The position numbers were made by a program, and so were the translations under genes. From a virus, in IMG/VR virus record IMGVR_UViG_3300036715_003261, positions 1 through 64,000 of that record: DNA of 64,000 nucleotides; one strand, written 5' to 3'. Under the pieces are notes generated by a model. The model saw nothing but the letters and a program-made list of their open reading frames with translations, had not been told where the DNA came from and made no database searches. Shown in pieces: positions 21,716 through 29,963 of this stretch (its first letter is position 1; each line of letters starts with the position of its first letter).

Positions 21716-21759
21716 GTTCTTCGTAGGTGGGGTCGCATCACGCCGACGCCGGCCAGGCA

Positions 21760-22047
21760 ATGCCGGCCGAATGCGTCGCGCGTGCGACCATCCGGTATCA
21801 CAAGTTCGAGACCTCCACGCGGCAGGTCTCGATGCGCAACACCGGAACGAACACGTTGTGGATCAGCTTCGATCGACAGGCGTGGTTCGATGTGGCCGCA
21901 GGCACGTCTTGGGACGACCGCGTGACGGTGGCGGGGTTCTGGTATTGCACACAGCTTGGGATGACCGCGTTCGTCGTCAACGGGCTCTCGTTGAACCTGC
22001 TCGAGCCCAAGACACCTTCACCTACCGACGAAGAGTTGGGAGGCTGA
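21760..22047 (+). CDS. Hypothetical structural-type protein
   Basis: 95 residues from ATG21760; a GTG at 21727 would add 11 residues. It is a beta-rich sequence (STRQVSMRNTGTNTLWISFD, then FDVAAGTSWDDRVTVAGF) like small receptor-binding or fibre-accessory domains. It lies between two other structural-type genes. Function unknown. Confidence 0.5.
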   Translation: MPAECVARATIRYHKFETSTRQVSMRNTGTNTLWISFDRQAWFDVAAGTSWDDRVTVAGFWYCTQLGMTAFVVNGLSLNLLEPKTPSPTDEELGG

Positions 22048-22048
22048 C

Positions 22049-22510
22049 GTGCCGTTCACGCACTACCCCAAGAACTCCTTCAACCTGATCTTCGCGTGGG
22101 TGCAGCCTCCGCCGCCCGATCAGACGCCCTTTTTTGGACAGCCTCGGTTCTCGACGCTGAACCGTTTCGAGAAGCCGCTTGAGCCCGGCACCGTCGTTTC
22201 AGCGTTTCACGATGCTCAGCCGTTCACACGGTTCTACGGCTCGGTCGCGTCGGATCAACCGCTCGAGATGACGCTGTCGTTCTCGAACGAAGAGACCGAC
22301 GCGCAGGGTTTCTACGTCACCGACGACAACATCTCGAGCTTGAACTTCGACGCGGAGGCCCTCAAGCAGATGTACGAACCGGCCAAGCAGGGTCCCACCG
22401 GCAAGTACTTCTGCACCATCTTCGGGCGCTACTTTCGTGTCCAAGTGAAGAACGTCGGTTCGGAGCCCACCGAATTCTTGCGTGTCTTCGTGCGCGGGTC
22501 TGTGTTCTAG
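22049..22510 (+). CDS. Hypothetical structural-type protein
   Basis: 153 residues from a GTG start. It is aromatic-rich and beta-rich (FSTLNRFEKPLEPGTVVSAF; GKYFCTIFGRYFRVQVKNVG). It resembles small jelly-roll or fibre-tip domains and is probably co-transcribed with the two preceding genes. No specific family. Confidence 0.5.
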   Translation: MPFTHYPKNSFNLIFAWVQPPPPDQTPFFGQPRFSTLNRFEKPLEPGTVVSAFHDAQPFTRFYGSVASDQPLEMTLSFSNEETDAQGFYVTDDNISSLNFDAEALKQMYEPAKQGPTGKYFCTIFGRYFRVQVKNVGSEPTEFLRVFVRGSVF

Positions 22511-22524
22511 TTTATCTAGTAAAC

Positions 22525-22749
22525 ATGGCCAAGCATTCGATCCGGTCCCCTGTCGGGGGCAGCGTGTGGACACACTCGGTGGGCGTAGGTCAGCGTGTTG
22601 TCGCGGGCACCACGTTGCTCATCTGCGAGGTCATGAAGACGGAGTTTCCAGTGGAGACTCCTGTCGATGGCGAGGTTACGTGGCTGGCCGCGTGTGGGCA
22701 GACGCTCGAGGCGGACGACCTCGTGGCGATCGTCGACGACAAGCCTTAG
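22525..22749 (+). CDS. Stand-alone biotinyl/lipoyl-type domain protein
   Basis: 74 residues with the hammerhead fold pattern of biotin carboxyl carrier and lipoyl domains. An N-terminal RSPVGGSVWTHSVGVGQRV strand precedes LLICEVMKTEFPVETPVDGEV, where Lys38 in VMKTE sits at the biotinylation/lipoylation position (A/V-M-K-M). The mirror half GQTLEADDLVAIV completes the fold. No carboxylase is nearby. It may be modified by the host ligase, or be a non-modified barrel. It converges on the leftward virion genes with overlapping stops. Confidence 0.65.
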   Translation: MAKHSIRSPVGGSVWTHSVGVGQRVVAGTTLLICEVMKTEFPVETPVDGEVTWLAACGQTLEADDLVAIVDDKP

Positions 22750-25046
22750 TCGTTATCGTCGAGGTGCCGTTTGAGTGCGGTTATGCCCAGCGGCATTGCA
22801 GCAGGAAGTGCATACGTTCCAAACGGAAATGCCAACGATAGGGCTTGTCCCAAACCGCGCACGCCGTGTTCACTGATTAGGTGCTTTGACGCACGTAGAC
22901 TCGCTAGGCCCTCGTCTAGAAGCCTCGGCGATGACACAGCGAGATGTGCAAGCGCAGGAGCATAGCTTGGGTGTTTTGCCATAATGCCATACCCAGTTGC
23001 ACCCATGCCTGTGTAAGGGAGAACGTTGTCCAATGGAACTGTCGACGGTCTCCACTTGGTCAACGGGGATTCGTAGTTCGAAACGTGCCCCAACTCATGC
23101 GCAACAGCCGCATCTGAACTTGTTGGTTTTAGGTTAAGAAGGCGCTTTCCAGCACCCTCATCCAGATGCGGCCCAACATACACGTTCAGATCGTTTTCAG
23201 CGTCTGCTGGCAGCATTCTCTTTGCAAATGTCTGAACTGTGTTTTCTAGATTTTTTGGCGTGCGTTCTTTGGTAACGAGCGCATCAGTGGCGCGATGCAT
23301 CAGTCCCTTCAATAGGTGCCCACCCACTGCAGCACCTCCTGCGATCGCGGTATGACGCGCCTCCCGTTCATCGCTTCGTCGGCTTGCTTGTTTTCCAAGC
23401 ATCCCCGCGATCGACGCGCCCAATGGTCCCGTCGATCCCAGCGCAGACGTTTCCGCGCCCGAGAACGGGTTCTTTATGTACGGCGTCCAGCCCGCGCCAT
23501 GTTCTTCGCGCTTGCCGCTGTGCAGCGAGAGCAGCTTCTGGTGCCGTGTGAGGCCCGTGGCGTCGATGCCCTGCTGGGCCAGTCGCTGCTCGAGCTGGTT
23601 GCCCCAGCCCTCTTGCGGACGAACCTTCATGATGATGCCGCCGCCCAGATCGATCGGCTCTCCACCGAGCGTCTCGAACGCCTTGCGACCGACGTCGATC
23701 GACTTGTCGTAGTCGAGGAGGTCTGCGGTCCGTGCCCCACGTCCCCGCTTGAGCACCTGCTGCTTGATGGTGTTCGGATCCTTGTGGATGTGAAGCGCGA
23801 CGTCGAACATCTCCGGGTCGTAGCTGCGCAAGAGTTGCTGGTGCTCGAGGACTTCGCCCGCATGCGGGGTGTACGGCATCTTCTCGATGTCTCCACCGCC
23901 CATCAACTGGTGGAGACGCAGGTGCGGACGCCAGTCGAGTCCGTGGTGCTGCAACCCCATCTGCTGCGCCAACGCCTTCGACAAGACGGTCTTGCCTGCC
24001 CCCGACGGTGCGTCGACCGCGAAACGCATAGCCTTGGGGTCGATGCCACGTTCCGCGAGCGCTTGTGCAGCGCGTGCTGCAGTGCCCTGCAGCTCTTCGG
24101 GGATCGCCTGTGCGACGTCCTTTTGATGAATGTCGCCTTGCCCGTGTAGACGATCTGCGATGTCCGCTTTGATGCCGGGCTTGTTGAGCAACATGCTTCC
24201 GCCCACGGCAAGCGGAAGCCCGATGCTTGTCATGAGAGACGCAGGGTTTGCGATCTTGAATCGAGCGGCGCCTGCCTTGAGGACTTGCGTCGCCATGTTC
24301 GGCGCTGGCCGCTTGGTCAACACGGCGGTCGAGGCGCCGCCTGGCGCCGCCATCGCGGGCGCGTGCTCGGCGCGCATGTCTCGCAGGAGCTGCGTTGTCG
24401 AAGGTGACCCCGCAGGACGTGTCGTCGTGATCGGACTCGTGGTTGCCTGAGGCTTCCAGCCGCTCATCGAGCCCACCTGCGTCTGCGCGTGCGTCTGTTG
24501 TTGTTGTTGTGCGGGTTGAACCGCAGCGCCCCCGGCGGGCGGCATCCAGTTGCGCGGCTTGTCTGGGTTCTCGTGCTGCCACTGGTCGAGGTGTTGCAGC
24601 GGGTTCGGACCTTGTGGGCGCGCGTTCAAACGTGCGCGCCCGACTTCCGTGCCACCACTCGCCTCGGTTGGTTTGCCGAACGCCTGTTCGATTCGTTGGT
24701 GTGACGTCGTTTCTGGCGGGCGCGCGTTGTGTGAGAGCCCGCGCGCCTCGAGCATCTTGTTCGCGGCACCGTACGCGCTCACGGGAGCCTGGTGCTCCTC
24801 GCCCTGCCACGGCAGATCATGTGCGAGCCCGGACATCGCACGGCTCTGCTGCGTCGGCACAAGCGCACCACGCTGTCGTGCGTACGACGAGAGGTCTGTG
24901 TCGAAGCGCGCTTGGGGCTGCGCCGCAGTCGCGGCGAACGTCGATGGGTTGACGTTCTCGGCACCGTGTGTGCGCACGGCGCGGTTCTGCAGCGCACGCG
25001 CGTACGTGCTGCCAAGGATCGCGAACTTGACCCAGCCGGAACCCAC
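22746..25046 (-). CDS. Large virion-type protein with P-loop kinase-like and zincin metalloprotease-like domains
   Basis: 766 residues from GTG25046. Residues 1-260 are Gln/Pro/Ala-rich and probably disordered. About 340-475 has a Walker A, APSGAGKT (346-353), in FAVDAPSGAGKT, followed by LDYDK, like small nucleoside or polynucleotide kinases. About 590-700 holds AVAHELGHVSNYES, an HExxH zinc-protease site (650-654). A glycine-rich hydrophobic stretch separates them and a hydrophobic tail closes the protein. The C-terminal third (22,750-23,400) uses visibly more A/T than its neighbours, hinting at a later-acquired module. Last gene of the leftward virion run. Confidence 0.65.
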   Translation of the reverse strand: MGSGWVKFAILGSTYARALQNRAVRTHGAENVNPSTFAATAAQPQARFDTDLSSYARQRGALVPTQQSRAMSGLAHDLPWQGEEHQAPVSAYGAANKMLEARGLSHNARPPETTSHQRIEQAFGKPTEASGGTEVGRARLNARPQGPNPLQHLDQWQHENPDKPRNWMPPAGGAAVQPAQQQQQTHAQTQVGSMSGWKPQATTSPITTTRPAGSPSTTQLLRDMRAEHAPAMAAPGGASTAVLTKRPAPNMATQVLKAGAARFKIANPASLMTSIGLPLAVGGSMLLNKPGIKADIADRLHGQGDIHQKDVAQAIPEELQGTAARAAQALAERGIDPKAMRFAVDAPSGAGKTVLSKALAQQMGLQHHGLDWRPHLRLHQLMGGGDIEKMPYTPHAGEVLEHQQLLRSYDPEMFDVALHIHKDPNTIKQQVLKRGRGARTADLLDYDKSIDVGRKAFETLGGEPIDLGGGIIMKVRPQEGWGNQLEQRLAQQGIDATGLTRHQKLLSLHSGKREEHGAGWTPYIKNPFSGAETSALGSTGPLGASIAGMLGKQASRRSDEREARHTAIAGGAAVGGHLLKGLMHRATDALVTKERTPKNLENTVQTFAKRMLPADAENDLNVYVGPHLDEGAGKRLLNLKPTSSDAAVAHELGHVSNYESPLTKWRPSTVPLDNVLPYTGMGATGYGIMAKHPSYAPALAHLAVSSPRLLDEGLASLRASKHLISEHGVRGLGQALSLAFPFGTYALPAAMPLGITALKRHLDDND

Positions 25047-25049
25047 AGG

Positions 25050-25364
25050 TCACCCGCCCAAGGCGCCCATCGAGGGCGGTGGCTGCATGGCGGGATCTCC
25101 TGCGAGCGCGGGCGGTGTTCCAACCGTGGACCCGAGACCCGGGGGCGTCGGCGGCGACGTCGACATGTCGAGCGGGACGGTGCCGTCGAGCGCAGGTAGC
25201 GTGCCCCCTGGCACGTGAGACATCGGAGGCATGCCCGCTTCGGGTGGAACGTCCTTGCCGTGCTCGACGCTCGCGACGAACTGATCGACCTGCGTCGGTG
25301 GCCCGAGTGCGAACTTCTTGAACGCGTCGCGCCGACCCTTCGTGTACGCCTGCTTGAGTGTCAT
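25050..25364 (-). CDS. Virion-type protein with N-terminal AYxxG tag, Pro-rich
   Basis: 104 residues. Residues 6-20, AYTKGRRDAFKKFAL, carry the recurrent tag. The rest is Pro/Gly/Met-rich and probably disordered (PPTPPGLG, MQPPPSMGALGG). Function unknown; likely an internal virion or scaffold-associated protein because of the tag and its neighbours. It starts one base into the preceding gene's stop. Confidence 0.6.
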   Translation of the reverse strand: MTLKQAYTKGRRDAFKKFALGPPTQVDQFVASVEHGKDVPPEAGMPPMSHVPGGTLPALDGTVPLDMSTSPPTPPGLGSTVGTPPALAGDPAMQPPPSMGALGG

Positions 25365-25837
25365 CAGTAAGCCCCCTGCAACGGTGCGTACACGAGCGAC
25401 CGCTTGTCGCGGTCTTCTTGGTTCTGTTGATGGAGGCCGTAGGCAAGCGCGCCGCCTGCTCCGAGTGCAGCAAGCCCGAGGCCGCGTTTCACCGGACGCA
25501 TGAAGCGCTGCATCCCTGAGGGGCCTGCAGCAGGCGCAGGCGTCGGGACTGCGGGGCTCGGCTGTGCCATGTGCTGTGCTGCCATGTTGTGAACGTCCGC
25601 CATCAGCGGTTCGCGCATCTCCATCGCGTGCTGCTTATCGCGCGCGGCGAACTGCTGCACCGTGTCTGCATGGCCCGGCGGGCCTGACGGTGTGTAGGGT
25701 GCCGCTGTAGGTGCCGCATGAGGCGTTGCGAGGCCCTTGGCGGCAGGCATCGGACGTGCGAGCGGAACCGCTGCAACCTTCACGCCGAAGCGTGCAAGTG
25801 CGCCTTCACGGCCGCGTTGGAACGCCGTGCGCAGCAC
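25364..25837 (-). CDS. Virion-type protein with N-terminal AFxxG tag
   Basis: 157 residues from a GTG start. Residues 5-19, AFQRGREGALARFGV, match the tag. A Pro/Ala-rich linker follows, then a basic, glycine-rich hydrophobic segment near 120-137 (RGLGLAALGAGGALAYGL) that could insert in a membrane. Probably an internal virion protein; function unknown. Confidence 0.6.
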   Translation of the reverse strand: MLRTAFQRGREGALARFGVKVAAVPLARPMPAAKGLATPHAAPTAAPYTPSGPPGHADTVQQFAARDKQHAMEMREPLMADVHNMAAQHMAQPSPAVPTPAPAAGPSGMQRFMRPVKRGLGLAALGAGGALAYGLHQQNQEDRDKRSLVYAPLQGAY

Positions 25838-25840
25838 GGG

Positions 25841-26206
25841 TCATCCCACCGCGATGAAGAGGACCGCGGCTGCGCCCGTGGTCGTGATCAACGCCGCGGT
25901 CGGGAACGCCTGCGCGGTGTTGATCCAGATGAAGTAGCCTCCTGGCGCGAGGGGCCACGCGTCGAGGCCGCCGTTGAACTTGATCGTGCAGCCACCGGCG
26001 GTGCACTTCACGATGAGGCCTTTGGCGCCCGCGAGCGCGAGCGTGCCGAAGTTGACGACGTCGTCGGTGACGGCGCCTGAGTAGGACCGCTGGAAGTCCA
26101 CACGCGACGTGAAACCGAGCGCGACCGCCAGGTTGATAGGTGCAGTGGCACCCCCGTCCTCGAGAGGGATCGCGGCCGCACCAGCGACGGTCAGGTTCTG
26201 CGCCAT
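25841..26206 (-). CDS. Small beta-rich structural-type protein
   Basis: 121 residues with Gly/Ala-rich strands (LALAGAKGLIVKCTAGGCTI; GGYFIWINTAQAFP). It has no tag. The sequence style matches tail or decoration proteins. ATG26206 is six bases after a TATAAT box, implying a leaderless mRNA and independent transcription of the last genes of the run. Confidence 0.55.
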   Translation of the reverse strand: MAQNLTVAGAAAIPLEDGGATAPINLAVALGFTSRVDFQRSYSGAVTDDVVNFGTLALAGAKGLIVKCTAGGCTIKFNGGLDAWPLAPGGYFIWINTAQAFPTAALITTTGAAAVLFIAVG

Positions 26207-26212
26207 GGCCTA

Positions 26213-26218
26213 ATTATA
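26213..26218 (-). promoter_or_regulatory. TATAAT promoter box, leaderless-type
   Basis: The minus strand reads CGCC-TATAAT-TAGGCC-ATG. Box and start codon are six bases apart. A GCCTA..TAGGC inverted repeat overlaps the box and could bind a regulator. Confidence 0.65.
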
Positions 26219-26230
26219 GGCGGTTACGCG

Positions 26231-27016
26231 TCAGATCTCTTCTTGGCGAAGCGTGTGCGCGTCCGAGGCGTATCCCTGCTCCCAGTACCCGTACGGCAGG
26301 TGGAAGCGCCCGTGGTCTCCCCAGCCCGTGCCCCACGAGTTGGGACCCGAGAACAGCTGGGTTGCGTCGTCGTAGCTGTCGAACATCATGCAGTGGCCGC
26401 CGATGGACCCCTCGCCGTACTTCGGCAGCGGGATGACGCCGGTGCGCGCGGTCTCCTCGCTGTCGAGCGAGTCGAAGCAGTCGAAGCCGAAGATGACGGG
26501 CCAGCCATCCGCGATGCTTTTTTTGATCGCGTGCAGGGTCATGCACGCGTAGAACTTGAGCGCCTGGTGATTGAGCGCCTCGGCAACGGCCGAGGCGTTG
26601 GGCTCGATCTCGAACTTCGAGACGTCATACGGCCACGTCTGCTCGAGGCAGATGCCGAACCGGCGGTACGCACGGAACACGTCACGCACGTTGCAGCCGC
26701 TGTCCTCGGACGGCGGGTTGCCCTCGATGTTCACACGTGTACGGTAGTAGCCGAACAGGCGCGAGAACATCGGGTCAGGCTTGCCCGTCGCGACCATGTA
26801 CGCGAAGCCCATGGCCTCGGCGCCGGCGTTCTGCGTGCAGCTACCGAGCTGGCCCTGATCACGGATCGGCGGCTCTGCGCGCGTGCGTGTGGTCGCGTGT
26901 GGCGGTAGCGCCGCCATCAACGCAGGACTGTGCACGAGCACGAGGTCGCGCGGATCGGACGGCTGACGCTTCCAGTTGAGCTTGCGGGTGACGCCGGCGA
27001 TCTGGGTGGTGCTCAC
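26231..27016 (-). CDS. Papain-like cysteine protease (C1A type)
   Basis: 261 residues from GTG27016, which overlaps the upstream lipoprotein stop. The catalytic layout of papain-like proteases is visible: RDQGQLGSCTQNAGAEAM (Gln oxyanion residue and Cys), GGHCMMFDSYD (His), and GPNSWGTGWGDHGRFHLPYGY (Asn-Ser-Trp-Gly). No clear signal peptide or long propeptide is seen. It could process virion proteins, act on host proteins, or be carried in the tail. Its position after lysis and tail genes does not settle this. Confidence 0.75.
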   Translation of the reverse strand: MSTTQIAGVTRKLNWKRQPSDPRDLVLVHSPALMAALPPHATTRTRAEPPIRDQGQLGSCTQNAGAEAMGFAYMVATGKPDPMFSRLFGYYRTRVNIEGNPPSEDSGCNVRDVFRAYRRFGICLEQTWPYDVSKFEIEPNASAVAEALNHQALKFYACMTLHAIKKSIADGWPVIFGFDCFDSLDSEETARTGVIPLPKYGEGSIGGHCMMFDSYDDATQLFSGPNSWGTGWGDHGRFHLPYGYWEQGYASDAHTLRQEEI

Positions 27017-27462
27017 AGGTCCCCCTTGGCGGTGTGGATCTTCACCTTCGGGTCGAGCTTCCACAGGGTCGCGCGCGTGTGGTTCAGGCCGTCCTTGAGT
27101 GCAGCCACCGACGGCTTCACTTCACCCGGCGAGAGCTTCGGCGGCGACGCCATGTAGTTCTGGATGATGGTGCCGAGCACGCACGTGCCATACGCGGCGC
27201 CGAGCGAGCCGAGCATCTTCTCGACGTGTGCCCAGTCGACCGTACCGTCGGCGCCCGTTGCCTCGTCGATGAGCTGGCTGACCACAGGACCGAACTGCAT
27301 GATCACGGCGGGCAGCTCGCCCTTGGTGCAGTCGATGACGCTGTTGAGCGCGGTGCACGTTACCGAGTTCATGTTCTCGGGCTTCTTGCAGTCCTGGGCG
27401 GCACCGCAGCCAGAGGACGTCGCGATGAAGAACGTGAGAGCGATGACGAAGATTTTGTTCAT
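27013..27462 (-). CDS. Small lipoprotein (o-spanin-like position)
   Basis: 149 residues with a signal peptide and lipobox (TSSGC, Cys19), so likely lipidated. Several Cys (DCKK, VTC, DCTK) may form periplasmic disulfides. Overlapping the papain-like gene and lying next to the holin-like gene, it could be an outer-membrane spanin partner. It is longer than typical o-spanins, so this stays tentative. Confidence 0.55.
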   Translation of the reverse strand: MNKIFVIALTFFIATSSGCGAAQDCKKPENMNSVTCTALNSVIDCTKGELPAVIMQFGPVVSQLIDEATGADGTVDWAHVEKMLGSLGAAYGTCVLGTIIQNYMASPPKLSPGEVKPSVAALKDGLNHTRATLWKLDPKVKIHTAKGDL

Positions 27463-27473
27463 GACGGACTCCT

Positions 27474-27758
27474 TCAGACCGCGACTGTGGTTGCAGCGCC
27501 CGGAGCAGCCGGAGCGGCCGGAGCGGCCGGAGCGGCCGGAGCAGCGTTGTCGTTTGCTGCCGCGTTGATCTTGGCGGCTTCTTTGCCATGATCGGCGATT
27601 CCCTGACCCACGATGTAGGCGCCCGCGAGAGCGATGATCTGGGTCAACATGTCGGGGTCGAGGTTGAGCCCCAGCTTGCTGGCGATCGCGACGATGATCG
27701 CAGCCAGTAGGACGAGGAACTTCTTCGACGCGAGCAGATCTTTGAGTGCAGTCACCAT
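27474..27758 (-). CDS. Holin-like membrane protein with Ala-Pro tail
   Basis: 94 residues. Two hydrophobic segments (about 13-30 and 38-54) flank a short LNLDP turn; GAYIVGQGIADHGKEAAK resembles small phage holins. The tail consists of Ala-Pro-Ala repeats encoded by the 9-bp repeats at 27501. It lies between a zinc-ribbon gene and a lipoprotein gene, consistent with a lysis cassette, but no test of function is possible here. Confidence 0.6.
   Translation of the reverse strand: MVTALKDLLASKKFLVLLAAIIVAIASKLGLNLDPDMLTQIIALAGAYIVGQGIADHGKEAAKINAAANDNAAPAAPAAPAAPAAPGAATTVAV
27501..27545 (-). repeat. Five 9-bp repeats encoding APA units
   Basis: Five head-to-tail copies of CGGAGCGGC or CGGAGCAGC (plus-strand reading) give the (APA)n tail of the holin-like protein. 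Slippage could change the tail length. Confidence 0.85.
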
Positions 27759-28021
27759 CAGATATCTCCCTTGTTGCGTGGCACCGAGACCGAGCCCTTC
27801 TCGGCTGGACGGTCAGCGTGTGTGTGAACGTATCCTGCCTTGTTCTTCAGTGAGGTGCGCGACATAGGCACGATCGTCGTGCACGAGTGGCCACCCAGCA
27901 GCTCGTCCGCGCTGGTGACAGGTTCTCCGCACGAGGGGCATTTTGCCAAATCCTCGTCGGTCATGTGCATGTACTCGAAGCGATTCCCGCAGTCGCACGA
28001 GTACTCCCGGATTTTGGGCAC
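27758..28021 (-). CDS. FmdB/zinc-ribbon-type regulatory protein
   Basis: 87 residues. MPKIREYSCDCGNRFEYMHM followed by LAKCPSCGEPVT is the N-terminal zinc ribbon of the FmdB family (C-x-C...C-x2-C), common in small phage and bacterial regulators. The rest is basic and without a clear fold. GTG28021 lies five bases after a TATCAT box, so its mRNA is probably leaderless. Confidence 0.7.
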   Translation of the reverse strand: MPKIREYSCDCGNRFEYMHMTDEDLAKCPSCGEPVTSADELLGGHSCTTIVPMSRTSLKNKAGYVHTHADRPAEKGSVSVPRNKGDI

Positions 28022-28026
28022 GCGGA

Positions 28027-28032
28027 ATGATA
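28027..28032 (-). promoter_or_regulatory. TATCAT promoter box, leaderless-type
   Basis: The minus strand reads CGCC-TATCAT-TCCGC-GTG. Five bases separate the box from the GTG of the zinc-ribbon gene. It follows the consensus, with C at the fourth position. Confidence 0.65.
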
Positions 28033-28063
28033 GGCGTCGCTTACCCGATAAACAAGTCGGAGG

Positions 28064-29806
28064 TCAGCAGAGTTCCGAGGTGGGCGTGACGTTCGTGTCG
28101 CCCGCGTTCGGGTTTGCTGCGTCGAGCGTCGCCACGGGCGTTCCATCTGCAGCAATTGCAGGCGTCGTCGGGACGACGGGTTTCCCGGTCGCGGGGTCGA
28201 CGCTGGTAAGGTCAGTGCCCGACGGGAATGGCGTCATGTTGGGCTGGAAGACGACCGTCTCCGCTTGGGTCACCAAGGTGTCGATCGAAGCGAGGAGGCC
28301 CAGTAACGGATTCGCGGCGGTTGCCGTCCCGAAGATTGCATTGAAGAAGGTGATCACCTTGGCAAGGTCCGCGAGACGCGGAGCCCCTGCAACAAAGCAC
28401 ACGCCGCATACGTACTCACCATTGTCAAACGGTGGCCGCGTTTCGTCTGTCGTATCGCCCAAACGCTTGGCCAGCTCCGCAAGCAAGAACGCCGTTCCAC
28501 CCTTTTCGCTCGACATCTGTGTGACGTAGAGGCTTGGGATAGGTGCTGACAACGCCGCCGACAGGCGCTTGATGTCGTTGATCAGTTCGGTAGACCTGGC
28601 AGCAAGCCGTGTGGCTGCACCTTGTGCCAGTTTGACGGCATCGCCGATGCGTGAAGCCGAGTGTGCCGACGGTTTGAGTAAGACGTTCGCTTCTGCAAGG
28701 AAACGTTGTGCGGCATCGCTCAACGCGGGGAATGCGTCAATCGCGGCGTCTGTCGCCTTCCAGCTGGGAGAACTTCCCGTCTGTGGCGGCGTCGGAGCTT
28801 TGACCGCAATCTTGGACACGTTTGACAAGCGGTCGAAAGGAAGTGTGACGGTCTCACCATGCTCTTGAACGGAGCATTCCCATGCGATGAAGTAGTAGAC
28901 GGGCACTGACCGATCGATGCCGTCGTCCGTGTCTAGATACGCGGTGTTCTTACCTGACCCGATTTTGACAACCTTGTTTTTCCCGGACGTTAGACCTTCG
29001 GACAGTGTCGCGGTAGTAAATAGGTCGAGGACCGTGCGTGCTTGTGCTGCTTTCGCGTCTGTCGTTCGAATCACCGCGTATCGATTGACGACGATTGATA
29101 CGCCGGGGAAATAACGCAGCGTATTGACTGGGCTTGGGGCGTCCCAGTCGAGACGGACACCGATACCAGGCGCGGTCGAAGACCCGACTACCTTTGCAAT
29201 CAGGTTCTGCGGGATAGGGATCGTGCGGGCGATGTAACTGTTGTCGCCCGAGGGGCGTGTCAGGATGTCGAGCGTCCTCGCTGCCGAAGCAATCGAGGAG
29301 AACCGCGGAGCCCCCACAAGCAGCACCGCCATGACGACAGCGTCTTTCTTGTTGTCGTATTGCGGACGGTTGGGGTCCTGGGGGTTGTTCGTTGCCGTTG
29401 CAAACGCTTTGTAAAACCCTGCATTCCCGCCTGTACGAACAATCATCTTTGTATAGGCGTCTGCTGCCGCCGTCGTCGGCGGTCCAAGCGCCGCGTTCAA
29501 CCCTGCCTGAAGATCGCGCAGAGTCGGCGGCAACGCCGGTGGGGGTTGGTTTGGAACTGTCTTGACGATCGGAATCGCGAGCGTGTGGATACGTCCCGCT
29601 TTCAAGATGCCGGTCAAGGTATCAAGAATCGCGTTGACCACCAGAAGCACTGCATCCGGTCCAATACCTATTGAAGGCAATGGTGGAAGCCCCGTCAGGG
29701 GGTTGTCGATGCTCAACGCACCCGCGAGCACGTCACCCATAGCGGTGATCGCAGTCACCATGTTGCTGGGTATCAGCTGGTTCGGGTTGACCGCGGTCCA
29801 GGTCAT
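28064..29806 (-). CDS. Probable baseplate/tail structural protein
   Basis: 580 residues of unknown family. It has an N-terminal Ala/Leu/Gly-rich region (about 15-70), a central beta-rich part that includes VPVYYFIAWEC, and a helical region around 340-480. It stands directly after the spike gene and its small partner, so a baseplate or tail-tip role is likely by position. Codon use is less GC-biased than in the flanking genes. ATG overlaps the preceding stop. Confidence 0.5.
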   Translation of the reverse strand: MTWTAVNPNQLIPSNMVTAITAMGDVLAGALSIDNPLTGLPPLPSIGIGPDAVLLVVNAILDTLTGILKAGRIHTLAIPIVKTVPNQPPPALPPTLRDLQAGLNAALGPPTTAAADAYTKMIVRTGGNAGFYKAFATATNNPQDPNRPQYDNKKDAVVMAVLLVGAPRFSSIASAARTLDILTRPSGDNSYIARTIPIPQNLIAKVVGSSTAPGIGVRLDWDAPSPVNTLRYFPGVSIVVNRYAVIRTTDAKAAQARTVLDLFTTATLSEGLTSGKNKVVKIGSGKNTAYLDTDDGIDRSVPVYYFIAWECSVQEHGETVTLPFDRLSNVSKIAVKAPTPPQTGSSPSWKATDAAIDAFPALSDAAQRFLAEANVLLKPSAHSASRIGDAVKLAQGAATRLAARSTELINDIKRLSAALSAPIPSLYVTQMSSEKGGTAFLLAELAKRLGDTTDETRPPFDNGEYVCGVCFVAGAPRLADLAKVITFFNAIFGTATAANPLLGLLASIDTLVTQAETVVFQPNMTPFPSGTDLTSVDPATGKPVVPTTPAIAADGTPVATLDAANPNAGDTNVTPTSELC

Positions 29807-29961
29807 TTGGGCACGCTCTTGTTGAACATCGCCAACACACGCTCTGCGTTCTGTCGACGCCTCTCTAGGTCGACGCGAACTGCACGTGCATACAACTCAG
29901 CCATCTTTGCCAAGATAGCGCCTAGCGCAGGCGTACCACTCCACCGGAGGTCATCCACCAT
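29803..29961 (-). CDS. 52-residue helical protein
   Basis: A short gene between the spike and baseplate genes, supported by tight packing: it starts two bases after the spike stop, and its TGA overlaps the next ATG. The product is one long charged helix (AILAKMAELYARAVRVDLER). It may be a small tail chaperone or connector; function unknown. Confidence 0.55.
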   Translation of the reverse strand: MVDDLRWSGTPALGAILAKMAELYARAVRVDLERRRQNAERVLAMFNKSVPK

Positions 29962-29963
29962 AG

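Noticed and set aside
27758-28021. RNA polymerase small-subunit (RPB9-like) zinc ribbon
   Set aside because: The N-terminal C-x-C...C-x2-C pattern and spacing fit FmdB-type regulators better, and there is no second zinc ribbon.
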